Source: Trabulsiella odontotermitis
Lineage (GTDB): Bacteria; Pseudomonadota; Gammaproteobacteria; Enterobacterales; Enterobacteriaceae
Assembly: GCF_001297775.1 (NCBI RefSeq)
Contig: NZ_LIFX01000005.1
Coordinates: forward strand, 62,001 to 126,000
Length of the DNA stretch: 64,000 nt
Direction: 5' to 3'
Shown here: positions 56,415 through 64,000 of the stretch, piece after piece
Numbering within the stretch: position 1 is the stretch's first letter
Layout of the letters: every line of letters begins with the position of its first letter
Notes under the pieces: generated by a model
Seen by the model: the letters and a program-made list of their open reading frames with translations, nothing else
Databases searched by the model: none
What the model was told of the DNA's origin: nothing
Translations under genes and position numbers: made by a program

Positions 56415-57917
56415 CTACCGGCGTCTTCCGCCTAACAAACTTCCCAGCACGCCACGCACAATCTGGTTGGTCACCTGACGCGCCGCGCTTTTCGCCATGG
56501 TCTGCACCACGCCGTCTCGCTTGCCGCCACGTGGCCCGGTACTGCCGAAGAGAATGTCCTTCAGGCCGCCAAGCAGACCGTCATCGACTTCAACGTTATT
56601 CCCTTTCACTGGCGGTGCGCTTTGCGCTTCCGTCGTCGCCTGAACGCCTTTTTGCAGCTTCTCAAAGGCCGATTCACGATCGACATCTTCTTCGTACTTG
56701 CCGTACACTGGCGAGTTGTTGATAAGCCCGTTGCGCTCATCATCCGTTACTGGCCCCATGCGTGAGCACGGAGCGATCACCATCGCACGTTCGACCACCG
56801 ACGGACTGCCTTTTTCGTCAAGGAAGGAGATCAGCGCTTCGCCGGTACCCAACTCCTGAATGGCTTTCTCGGTATCAAACGCCGGGTTGGCACGCATGGT
56901 TTCCGCCGCGGCTTTCACCGCTTTCTGATCTTTCGGCGTAAAGGCGCGCAGCGCATGCTGAACGCGGTTACCCAGTTGCCCGAGCACCTTGTCTGGCACG
57001 TCGGATGGGTTTTGCGACACAAAGTACACGCCGACCCCTTTTGAACGGATCAGGCGGATCACCTGTTCGACTTTATCCAGCAGGACGTCAGGCGCGTCGC
57101 TGAACAACAGATGCGCTTCATCGAAGAAAAACACCAGTTTCGGTTTTTCGAGATCACCCGCTTCCGGCAACTGTTCGTACAGTTCGGAGAGCATCCACAG
57201 CAGGCTGGCGGCGTAGAGTTTCGGCATCTGGTAGAGCTTTTCCGCGCTGAGGATGTTGATGATCCCTTTGCCGTTGCTGTCGGTACGCATCCAGTCTTTG
57301 ATGTCGAGCATCGGCTCGCCGAAGAAATGTTCCGCACCCTGTTGCTCCAGCGTCAGCAGCCCACGCTGAATAGCGCCCACCGACGCGCTGCTGATGTTGC
57401 CGTACTGGTTCTGGAAGCCTTTGGCGTTATCACCGATGTACTGCGTAATGGCGCGCAGATCTTTAAAATCGAGCAGCAGCAGGCCCTGGTCATCGGCAAT
57501 CTGGAAAATGATATTCAGCACGCCGGACTGCACTTCATTAAGGTTCAGCAGGCGGGCGAGCAGCAACGGTCCCAGATCAGACACCGTGGCGCGTACCGGG
57601 TGGCCTTTTTCGCTGAAGATATCCCACAGCACCACCGGATTATCATGAGGCTCCCAGTCAGTGGCGCCGATCTTTTTTAGTCGCTCCTGCAGCTTCTCTG
57701 ACGATTGCCCCGCTCTGGCGACGCCAGTCAGGTCGCCTTTCACGTCGGCCATAAAGACCGGAACGCCAATCTCCGAAAAGGATTCCGCCAGCTTCTGCAG
57801 GGTGACGGTTTTGCCGGTTCCCGTCGCACCGGTAATCAATCCATGCCGGTTCGCCATGCCTGGCATTAAAAACAGCTCTTTGTCGATGGTACGAGCTATT
57901 AACAAGGGTGCGCTCAT
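56415..57917 (-). CDS. yjgR: HerA-like ATPase YjgR (DUF853)
   Basis: A 500-residue P-loop ATPase of the HerA/FtsK-like class; its cellular role is unknown. Walker A is [10 protein letters not shown] (about 30-39) and Walker B is [11 protein letters not shown]. The C-terminal tail ends [10 protein letters not shown]. It is strongly similar to E. coli YjgR, which maps near idn genes at a different place on the E. coli chromosome. Here it stands between mtr and the dihydroxyacetone kinase. Confidence 0.93.
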   Translation of the reverse strand: MSAPLLIARTIDKELFLMPGMANRHGLITGATGTGKTVTLQKLAESFSEIGVPVFMADVKGDLTGVARAGQSSEKLQERLKKIGATDWEPHDNPVVLWDIFSEKGHPVRATVSDLGPLLLARLLNLNEVQSGVLNIIFQIADDQGLLLLDFKDLRAITQYIGDNAKGFQNQYGNISSASVGAIQRGLLTLEQQGAEHFFGEPMLDIKDWMRTDSNGKGIINILSAEKLYQMPKLYAASLLWMLSELYEQLPEAGDLEKPKLVFFFDEAHLLFSDAPDVLLDKVEQVIRLIRSKGVGVYFVSQNPSDVPDKVLGQLGNRVQHALRAFTPKDQKAVKAAAETMRANPAFDTEKAIQELGTGEALISFLDEKGSPSVVERAMVIAPCSRMGPVTDDERNGLINNSPVYGKYEEDVDRESAFEKLQKGVQATTEAQSAPPVKGNNVEVDDGLLGGLKDILFGSTGPRGGKRDGVVQTMAKSAARQVTNQIVRGVLGSLLGGRRR

Positions 57918-58051
57918 GATTCTTCCTCCGTTGGTCCTGCGAGCAGTATAGGCAACCTGACACCAAAGCGACTCAGTAAATTCTGCACTTTGCGGCGTAT
58001 TATCCAGTGCGAACTATGCTTTGCATACGGTTTACTTTTTTTTGGGAAATT

Positions 58052-59689
58052 ATGTCCAGATTCTTTTTTAATGACCGCAAACAGCTGGTTAATGATGCCA
58101 TTGAAGGTTTAGTGTTGTCTGCGCCGCATGGCAATCTTGTGAAGCTGGATATCGATCCGGCAATTCGTATCGTCGCGCGTGGCGACTGGGATAAATCCCG
58201 CGTGGCGGTGATTTCGGGCGGCGGTTCGGGGCACGAGCCTGCGCACGCCGGGTTCGTCGGCAAGGGGATGCTGACCGCCGCGGTGTGTGGCGATCTCTTC
58301 GCTTCGCCGAGCGTCGATGCGGTGCTGAACGCCATTGTGGCGGTGACCGGTGATCGCGGCTGCCTGCTGATTGTGAAAAACTATACCGGCGATCGCCTTA
58401 ACTTTGGCCTCGCGGCGGAAAAAGCAAAACGCTACGGCCTGAAGGTGGAAATGGTGATCGTCGCGGACGACATCGCGCTGCCGGATAACAAACAGCCGCG
58501 TGGCATTGCCGGCACGGCGCTGGTGCACAAAATCGCCGGGTACGCCGCCGAGCAGGGCAAATCGTTGTGCGAAGTACGCGACATCGCTCAGAAGGCCTGC
58601 GACAGCGTGTTCAGCCTCGGTGTGGCGATGGAAACCTGCAATCTGCCGGGCAGCGAGGATGACGAAAGCCGTATCAAACACGGCCAGGTTGAACTGGGGC
58701 TGGGGATCCACGGCGAGCCGGGTGCTTCCACCGTCGACAGCCACAACAGCAAAACGATCATTGATACGCTGGTGGCGCCGCTGAAAGAGAAAGTGGGCGA
58801 TGCGCGTGTCGCGGTACTGATTAACAACCTCGGCGGTGTGTCGGCGCTGGAGATGGCGCTGCTGACGAAAGAGCTGGCGCACTCGGCGCTGAAAGATCAA
58901 CTCGCGTACCTGATTGGCCCGGCGCCGCTGGTCAGTTCGCTCGATATGAAAGGGTTTTCGCTGTCGCTGCTGACGCTGGATCCTGGCTTTGAAGCGGCAC
59001 TGAAAGAAGAGGTCGAGACCGTCGGCTGGCAGAAACCCGTTGCTTTCGCACCACTGAAAACACTGAAGCACGGTAAAATTCACGACAGCGTGGAAGTGAC
59101 GCCCTCTGACAACCCGCGCGTAAAAGCGCTGGTGGCGACAGCGACGCAAACGCTGATCAACCTTGAGAACCGGCTGAACGCGCTGGATGCGAAAGTCGGT
59201 GACGGCGATACCGGCTCCACGTTTGCCGAAGGCGCGCGCGAAATCGCACAGTTGCTGGCGCAGAACAAACTGCCGCTGAACAATACCGCGCAACTGCTCC
59301 AGTTGACCGGCGAACGGCTGGCCACGGTGATGGGCGGCTCCAGTGGCGTGCTGATGTCTATCTTCTTCACCGCGGCGGGGCAGTCGGTGCAGGATGGCAA
59401 AGCATTGCCGGACGCGCTGCTGAACGGCCTGAAGCAAATGAAACACTACGGCGGCGCGGATCTCGGCGATCGCACGTTGATCGACGCACTCCAGCCTGCG
59501 CTCGAAGCGTTGCGCGACAGTGATCTCAGCGCGGCCATCACCGCGGCGAAGCAGGGTGCCGCGCGTACGGCAACAATGCAAAAAGCGGGTGCCGGACGTT
59601 CATCCTACGTGAATAAACAGAATCTCGATGGCGTGACCGACCCGGGAGCGGTGGCGATTGCGGAGGTGTTTGCAGCGATCGGGCAATAA
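58052..59689 (+). CDS. ATP-dependent dihydroxyacetone kinase (DAK1-DAK2)
   Basis: A single-chain DHA kinase with the N-terminal DhaK (DAK1) domain (about 1-330) and the C-terminal DhaL (DAK2) domain (about 360-540). His220 in GLGIHGEPGAS is at the position that binds DHA covalently in the Citrobacter freundii enzyme. The nucleotide/Mg site is ALDAKVGDGDTGST, and GGSSGVL follows. I start at MSRFFFNDRKQLV (58052), giving 545 residues. It makes dihydroxyacetone phosphate. It is convergent with the gpdQ-ABC operon, ending 40 bases from the binding-protein gene. Confidence 0.93.
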   Translation: MSRFFFNDRKQLVNDAIEGLVLSAPHGNLVKLDIDPAIRIVARGDWDKSRVAVISGGGSGHEPAHAGFVGKGMLTAAVCGDLFASPSVDAVLNAIVAVTGDRGCLLIVKNYTGDRLNFGLAAEKAKRYGLKVEMVIVADDIALPDNKQPRGIAGTALVHKIAGYAAEQGKSLCEVRDIAQKACDSVFSLGVAMETCNLPGSEDDESRIKHGQVELGLGIHGEPGASTVDSHNSKTIIDTLVAPLKEKVGDARVAVLINNLGGVSALEMALLTKELAHSALKDQLAYLIGPAPLVSSLDMKGFSLSLLTLDPGFEAALKEEVETVGWQKPVAFAPLKTLKHGKIHDSVEVTPSDNPRVKALVATATQTLINLENRLNALDAKVGDGDTGSTFAEGAREIAQLLAQNKLPLNNTAQLLQLTGERLATVMGGSSGVLMSIFFTAAGQSVQDGKALPDALLNGLKQMKHYGGADLGDRTLIDALQPALEALRDSDLSAAITAAKQGAARTATMQKAGAGRSSYVNKQNLDGVTDPGAVAIAEVFAAIGQ

Positions 59690-59697
59690 CGTTCTGA

Positions 59698-59720
59698 CGC
59701 CTTCACACAGGGTGAAGGCG
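59698..59720. terminator. Hairpin between the convergent DHA kinase and binding-protein genes
   Basis: CGCCTTCAC / GTGAAGGCG stem in the 40-base gap. Confidence 0.6.
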
Positions 59721-59729
59721 CCAGTGGTG

Positions 59730-61049
59730 TTACTTCACTTCAGCCAGCGCGGTTTTCTCAACGTATGGCTTCATCAGGGTGTCGGCTTCCTGCTGCGCGG
59801 CTTTGGCGGCCGCTTCCGGCGTTACTTTCTGGTCGTTAACCACGGCAGCCAGTTGGTTTTCCATCGCCTTACGAACCGCTACCGTTTCGTAAGTGGAGTA
59901 CCACGGATGCGCGTATTTCAGCTGTTCCAGGGCGATCGCCGCGCGCGGATCTTTTTGCAGATACGCTTTCATTTCCGGCGTATCGTACGAGGCTTTGCGC
60001 GGTGAGAAATACCCCGTAAAGCGGCTCCACTCGCCGTTAACCTGCGGGCTGATAAGCCAGGTCAGGAACTGATACGCGGCTTTTTTCTGCGCATCGGAAA
60101 TGCCTTTGAAGCTCACCAGACTGGCGCCGCCAATCGGCACTGCGCGCTGTTCTTTGGCAGGCATCATCGCCACGCCCAGCTCGAAGTCTTTCGAGTTTTC
60201 ACGCATAAAGCCCAGTGCGCCGGTGCTCAGCATCGCCATACCAACTTTGCCGGAGAAGAACGCGGCGCTGATCTGCTTGGAGTTCAGCACACCGGACGGC
60301 ATTACTTTGTCTTTGTAGATCAAATCCTGCCAGAAGCGCAGCGCGCCGATAGTGGACGGGGCGTCGTAATACACTTCGCCAGGATAGTCTTCGTTAAAGT
60401 ACTTACCGCCGTTGGCGCGAACCAGCGAAGAGAAGATCCAGCCGCCGTAGTCATCGTTCGTTGACGGCAGCATGATCCCCCACTGGCCTTTGCTCTCGTC
60501 AGTCAGTTTTTTGGCCGCGGCCAGCAGTTCCGTCCAGGTTTGCGGCTCTTTAAGACCGGCCTGGTTGAACAGCGTTTTGTTGTAATAGAGGATCGGCGTT
60601 GAATTGTGAAACGGAATGGCATAGGTCACGCCCATCACCTGCGCGTTTTTATGCATCGCCGGGAAGAATTCGTTCAGCAGGAAAGGACCGGCCTTTTGAT
60701 TGCCGAATTTGAACAGCTCGTCCATCGGCAGGATTTCGTCTTTCAGCGCCAGGTCGGTGGTGAAGTTAGCGGACATGATCACCAGCGCGGGCGGCTGCCC
60801 GGCCTTTTGCGCGGATTCCGCTTTGATTTTGGTGGTGTCGTAGTTGCCGGTGAAAATGCCGCGGACTTCCACATCCTGCTGCGAGTCGTTAAAGACTTTA
60901 ATGACGCGGGTCATTTCCTTTGTCAGCTGACCGTCGACCGGTGCCGGGAACATAAAATCGATTTGTTCTTTCGCCAGCGCCGTACCGCTAAAGGCAAGTA
61001 CGATACTGACGGTGAGCGCCTGCAACTTCTGTTTCAGGGGCTTAAGCAT
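59730..61049 (-). CDS. ABC transporter periplasmic substrate-binding protein (UgpB-like)
   Basis: A 439-residue cluster-B (extracellular solute-binding family 1) protein. A signal peptide (about 1-26, ending GTALAKEQ) precedes the two-lobed fold, with YAIPFHNSTPILYYNK typical of UgpB-like glycerol-phosphate and sugar binders. I start at the ATG 61049, preceded by AGGAG, not the longer in-frame ATG at 61091. It overlaps the ATPase gene by 8 bases. The ligand is not proven; glycerophosphodiesters or glycerol-3-phosphate are suggested by the neighbouring gpdQ. Confidence 0.87.
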   Translation of the reverse strand: MLKPLKQKLQALTVSIVLAFSGTALAKEQIDFMFPAPVDGQLTKEMTRVIKVFNDSQQDVEVRGIFTGNYDTTKIKAESAQKAGQPPALVIMSANFTTDLALKDEILPMDELFKFGNQKAGPFLLNEFFPAMHKNAQVMGVTYAIPFHNSTPILYYNKTLFNQAGLKEPQTWTELLAAAKKLTDESKGQWGIMLPSTNDDYGGWIFSSLVRANGGKYFNEDYPGEVYYDAPSTIGALRFWQDLIYKDKVMPSGVLNSKQISAAFFSGKVGMAMLSTGALGFMRENSKDFELGVAMMPAKEQRAVPIGGASLVSFKGISDAQKKAAYQFLTWLISPQVNGEWSRFTGYFSPRKASYDTPEMKAYLQKDPRAAIALEQLKYAHPWYSTYETVAVRKAMENQLAAVVNDQKVTPEAAAKAAQQEADTLMKPYVEKTALAEVK

Positions 61050-62118
61050 AATGGTCAATCTCCTGGAGTAAGTTGTGCTGTTTCTCAGCATGAAAAAGAT
61101 GAATATCCGACGGCGAAAAGCCGAGGGTAAGGGTGTCGCCCTTGTCAGGCACTGCCCCGCGGTGGCGGCGGCTGTAGCGCAATGTCCCGACAGGGGTGCT
61201 GACGTGGAGCAGGTAATCGGCTCCCATCAGTTCTCGTTGCATCACCGTCGCGGGCAGAACGAGATGGTCGCCCGTGGGGTGATCGGTAATGTGTTCCGGG
61301 CGCACGCCCAGCCAGACGCGCGTCTCCTCGCGGGAGAGTGGCGGCAGCGGGTGCGTCACTTCGCCGAGTTGCACCTGGCCTTCCGCGCAGGGCAGCAGCA
61401 CCAGGTTCATCGCTGGGGAGCCGATAAACCCGGCCACGAAGAGATTCGCCGGGCTGGCGTAGAGATGCTCCGGTTTGCCCACCTGCTGCACGTAACCGTT
61501 GTTCATCACCACAATGCGGTCAGCCATCGACATCGCTTCGGTTTGATCGTGGGTGACGTAGATGGTGCTGGTTTTGAGCTGCTGATGCAGGGCCATAATG
61601 CTGTCGCGCACTTCGCTGCGCAGACGTGCGTCGAGGTTGGAGAGCGGTTCGTCCATCAGAAACAACCGTGGATTGCGCACAATCGCCCGCGCCATCGCCA
61701 CACGCTGGCGTTGACCGCCGGAGAGCTTCGCCGGTTTACGATCGAGCAGTTCCTCCAGTTGCAGCATCTGCGCGACCCGCTCGAGGCGCGGCTGCCAGCT
61801 GGCTTTCTCCTCTTTGCGGATCTTCATGCCGAAGGTGATGTTGTCGCGCACCGACAGATGCGGAAACAGGGCGTAGTTCTGGAAAATCATCGCGAAGTTG
61901 CGTTCGCGCGGCGACAGCGAGGTGATGTTCTCGTCGTTCAGCCAGATTTCGCCGTCGCTTACCGCTTCCAGCCCGGCGAGCAGGCGTAGCAGCGTACTTT
62001 TACCGCAGCCGGACGGCCCGACCAGCACCACAAATTCCCCTTCGCCAATGTCCAGCGACAGCGCATTCAGCGCCGGTTTGCCGTCGAATTCCTTACTGAT
62101 ATTGTGCAGGTTCAACAT
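61042..62118 (-). CDS. ABC transporter ATP-binding protein (UgpC/MalK family)
   Basis: A 358-residue importer ATPase. Walker A is GPSGCGKST, the signature is LSGGQRQRVAMARA, Walker B is LFLMDEPLSNLD, and a C-terminal TOBE/OB domain (about 240-350) is typical of MalK/UgpC. I start at the ATG 62118 (MLNLHNISKEF). It lies 5 bases after gpdQ and overlaps the binding-protein gene. Confidence 0.92.
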   Translation of the reverse strand: MLNLHNISKEFDGKPALNALSLDIGEGEFVVLVGPSGCGKSTLLRLLAGLEAVSDGEIWLNDENITSLSPRERNFAMIFQNYALFPHLSVRDNITFGMKIRKEEKASWQPRLERVAQMLQLEELLDRKPAKLSGGQRQRVAMARAIVRNPRLFLMDEPLSNLDARLRSEVRDSIMALHQQLKTSTIYVTHDQTEAMSMADRIVVMNNGYVQQVGKPEHLYASPANLFVAGFIGSPAMNLVLLPCAEGQVQLGEVTHPLPPLSREETRVWLGVRPEHITDHPTGDHLVLPATVMQRELMGADYLLHVSTPVGTLRYSRRHRGAVPDKGDTLTLGFSPSDIHLFHAEKQHNLLQEIDHYA

Positions 62119-62123
62119 GGCGA

Positions 62124-62948
62124 TTAGCGCTCTTGCGCCGGGCAACTGGTGTTTTCGTCATACAGCCACGGTCCGGCGTACTGCGCCAGCGAGTGCTGAT
62201 AACTGACCCACTGTTCGCCCACCTGGCGGTGCATCACGCAGGACGACGGCGACATGTCGTAATACGGGCGCGTGTCTTCAAAGTGGTAAGGTACCTGATG
62301 GACGGTGGCGGGTACCGTGGCAATCGTCGCCTGGCGGTACTGCGTCATGGTCAGGTTATGGTTATGACCACAGAAGATGCGTACCAGCGACGGAAAACGC
62401 TCCACCAGCGCCAGCAGACGATGACCGTTTTCGCAGAAGATAGGGTCCATCTGCGCGTTACCCAGCGGCAGCGGCGGGTGATGCATAAACACCGCGGCAG
62501 GCTTGTCGCCCCCTTCAAACAGCTGCGCTTCCAGCCATTCGAGCGTCTCTTCCGTCAGCCAGCCTTTGGAATGGCCCGGCAGGCTGGAATCGATAAACAA
62601 CAGGCGGGTGGCGAAGTCATCCACCGCGTAGCGCATGTTCTGCGGATCGTTACCCAGTTGCGGGCACAGCGGTTGCAGATATTCCAGGAACAGGGCTTTG
62701 TCATCATGATTGCCGGGGATCAGCAGCAGCGGATAATGCAGCGCGCCGAGCGTCTGGCGGGCGACGAGGTACTCTTCCGGGCGACCGCAGTTGACGATAT
62801 CACCGCTGACGATGACCGCGTCCGGGCGTTCGCGCAGGGCGTTGAGTTGCGCCACCACGTCGGCATTACCGGCGTTGACGTCGATAAAACCATACAGTTT
62901 CTGACCCTGGCTACGGAAATGGGTATCGGAAATATGCGCTAACAGCAT
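62124..62948 (-). CDS. gpdQ: Glycerophosphodiester phosphodiesterase GpdQ (binuclear metallophosphoesterase)
   Basis: A 274-residue calcineurin-like phosphoesterase. It matches the characterised Enterobacter aerogenes GpdQ, which hydrolyses glycerophosphoethanolamine and related diesters to glycerol-3-phosphate and an alcohol. Every metal ligand is at the GpdQ number: Asp8, His10, Asp50, Asn80, His156, His195 and His197 (ISDTH, GNHDD, GHNH). I start at [11 protein letters not shown] (62948). There is no signal peptide, so it acts in the cytoplasm, as expected if the adjacent ABC system brings the diester in. It lies between permease and ATPase genes. Confidence 0.94.
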   Translation of the reverse strand: MLLAHISDTHFRSQGQKLYGFIDVNAGNADVVAQLNALRERPDAVIVSGDIVNCGRPEEYLVARQTLGALHYPLLLIPGNHDDKALFLEYLQPLCPQLGNDPQNMRYAVDDFATRLLFIDSSLPGHSKGWLTEETLEWLEAQLFEGGDKPAAVFMHHPPLPLGNAQMDPIFCENGHRLLALVERFPSLVRIFCGHNHNLTMTQYRQATIATVPATVHQVPYHFEDTRPYYDMSPSSCVMHRQVGEQWVSYQHSLAQYAGPWLYDENTSCPAQER

Positions 62949-62959
62949 GAAAAAACTCC

Positions 62960-63847
62960 TTATTTTATGCCTGAGAAACCGAAGCTTCGCAGGAACTGTT
63001 TCTGAAATGCGATAAAAGCGATCATCAATGGCAGACAGACCATCAGCGTCCCGGCGCCAATCATTCCCCACTGCCCGCCGGATTCCGCGCCCATGGCGAA
63101 GGAAACCAGCCCGACGGTTAATACCTGTTTGTCCGGATCGTTGAGCATCATCAACGGCCACAAATATTCGTTCCAGTGATAGGTAATGCTCACGGTGGCG
63201 AAGGCCAGCACCGACGGCCACGACATCGGCAGCAGCACGCGATACAGCACCTGCCACCAGCGGCATCCCTCCATCAGCGCCGCCTCTTCCAGCTCTTTCG
63301 GAATGGCGAGGAACGCCTGACGCATCAGGAACACGCCAAACGCCGACGCGAAATAGGGCATCATCACGCCGGTCAGCGTGTTGAGCAGGCCGAAGGTTTT
63401 CAGCGTCATCATGTTCGGCACCATCATCACCACCGGCATGATCATCAGTTGCACGAGAAACAGCAGGAACAGCGTCTGCTTGCCGCGAAACTCATGGCAG
63501 GCAAAGACGTACCCGGCGGTGGTGATGGTCAGCAACTGCACGGCAAAAGTGCCGAAGGTGAAGATAATGGTGTTGGCGTACAGGCTCAGCCAGTTCGCGC
63601 TGTCCCAGGCATCGCGGAAGTTATCGAAGGTCAGCGGGAAACGTGGCAGCACCGAGGCCATTCCCTCGCCAAAGGTACTGGCGCTGAAGGCCGACGACAG
63701 CATCCACAGGAACGGACTAATCCATAACAGCGCCATGCAGCTCATCAGCACGCTGAGGGTGACGGTTTTCGAACGGCGCAGACGCAACCACAGCGGGCGC
63801 GAGGCATTTTGCGTGCGGGTGATGGCTGGCGAGATCTCAACGCTCAT
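62960..63847 (-). CDS. ABC transporter permease (UgpE/MalG-like)
   Basis: A 295-residue inner-membrane permease with six predicted helices. The EAA coupling motif is visible as [24 protein letters not shown] start at [13 protein letters not shown] (63847). It overlaps the upstream permease by 11 bases and is 11 bases before gpdQ, so it belongs to the same operon. Confidence 0.9.
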   Translation of the reverse strand: MSVEISPAITRTQNASRPLWLRLRRSKTVTLSVLMSCMALLWISPFLWMLSSAFSASTFGEGMASVLPRFPLTFDNFRDAWDSANWLSLYANTIIFTFGTFAVQLLTITTAGYVFACHEFRGKQTLFLLFLVQLMIMPVVMMVPNMMTLKTFGLLNTLTGVMMPYFASAFGVFLMRQAFLAIPKELEEAALMEGCRWWQVLYRVLLPMSWPSVLAFATVSITYHWNEYLWPLMMLNDPDKQVLTVGLVSFAMGAESGGQWGMIGAGTLMVCLPLMIAFIAFQKQFLRSFGFSGIK

Positions 63848-64000
63848 GGTGCGCACCTCGTTCCAGTAATTTCAGGTTAATGAAAGAGAAAGCGAACAGC
63901 CCGGCCAGCGTCAGGAATGTCGCGGCGGAGGCTTTGCCGAGGTCATGGGTATCCCACGCCAGATTCTGGATGTAATAGAGCAGCACGCTGGTGGCGTTGT
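63837..64000 (-). CDS. ABC transporter permease (UgpA-like), partial (N-terminus beyond right edge)
   Basis: Only the last 54 codons are in the window, ending [14 protein letters not shown] and a TGA at 63839-63837. The reading frame stays open to the edge and encodes a final hydrophobic helix (FLTLAGLFAFSFINL), the usual end of a UgpA/MalF-type permease. It is the partner of the next permease, with an 11-base overlap. Confidence 0.8.
   Translation of the reverse strand, partial: NATSVLLYYIQNLAWDTHDLGKASAATFLTLAGLFAFSFINLKLLERGAHHER

Noticed and set aside
58109-59581. 490-codon open frame opposite the dihydroxyacetone kinase
   Set aside because: It is a shadow of a clearly real kinase whose catalytic residues are in frame on the plus strand.

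Overview
The window is a stretch of enterobacterial chromosome. Nearly every protein from gltD to mtr is close in length, order and sequence to the E. coli/Salmonella equivalent. The GC-rich codon use, an ERIC element, a REP/BIME pair, the ArcZ, SraG and GraL RNA loci and the leuU and metY tRNAs all fit Enterobacteriaceae. The accessory genes (a Salmonella-type L-talarate/galactarate dehydratase, a GpdQ phosphodiesterase as in Enterobacter/Klebsiella aerogenes, a Citrobacter-type ATP-dependent dihydroxyacetone kinase) point to the Citrobacter/Enterobacter/Klebsiella/Salmonella group. I cannot name the species from sequence alone.

Layout. 1-5189 (minus): glutamate synthase gltB and the start of gltD, followed by a 681-base upstream gap. 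5871-10834 (plus): radical-SAM yhcC, the redox sensor kinase arcB, then elbB-mtgA; the ArcZ small RNA lies antisense between arcB and elbB. 10836-18729 (minus): yrbG-kdsD-kdsC-lptC-lptA-lptB-rpoN-hpf-ptsN-rapZ-npr, which joins Kdo synthesis and LPS transport to sigma-54 and the nitrogen PTS. 19064-23866 (plus): the mlaFEDCB phospholipid transport operon, ibaG and murA. 23926-25367 (minus): sfsB and ispB. 25625-28463 (plus): rplU-rpmA-yhbE-obgE. Then dacB (minus), greA (plus), yhbY (minus), and rlmE-ftsH-folP-glmM-secG with tRNA-Leu leuU (plus).

36897-40801 is an accessory catabolic locus between leuU and argG: a LacI-family repressor divergent from an L-talarate/galactarate dehydratase and an MFS sugar-acid transporter. 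Two near-identical 16-bp operator-like dyads lie in the divergent region. argG (minus) follows, with a textbook ARG-box pair. The metY-rimP-nusA-infB-rbfA-truB-rpsO-pnp translation/transcription cluster comes next, then nlpI, the small gene yrbN, deaD and mtr.

56415-64000 departs from the E. coli arrangement. It holds the HerA-like ATPase yjgR, an ATP-type dihydroxyacetone kinase, and a minus-strand operon encoding two ABC permeases, the glycerophosphodiesterase gpdQ, an ABC ATPase and a periplasmic binding protein. I read this operon as a probable glycerophosphodiester or related polyol-phosphate uptake and hydrolysis system. It runs off the right edge of the window.

The most interesting points are the gpdQ-ABC operon with its convergent DHA kinase, the talarate locus with paired operators, an 18/19-bp copy of the leuU 3' end in front of metY, and an infB gene that lacks the Met codon E. 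coli uses for the short IF2-3 isoform. I did not find a CRISPR array, insertion sequence, prophage or defence system.
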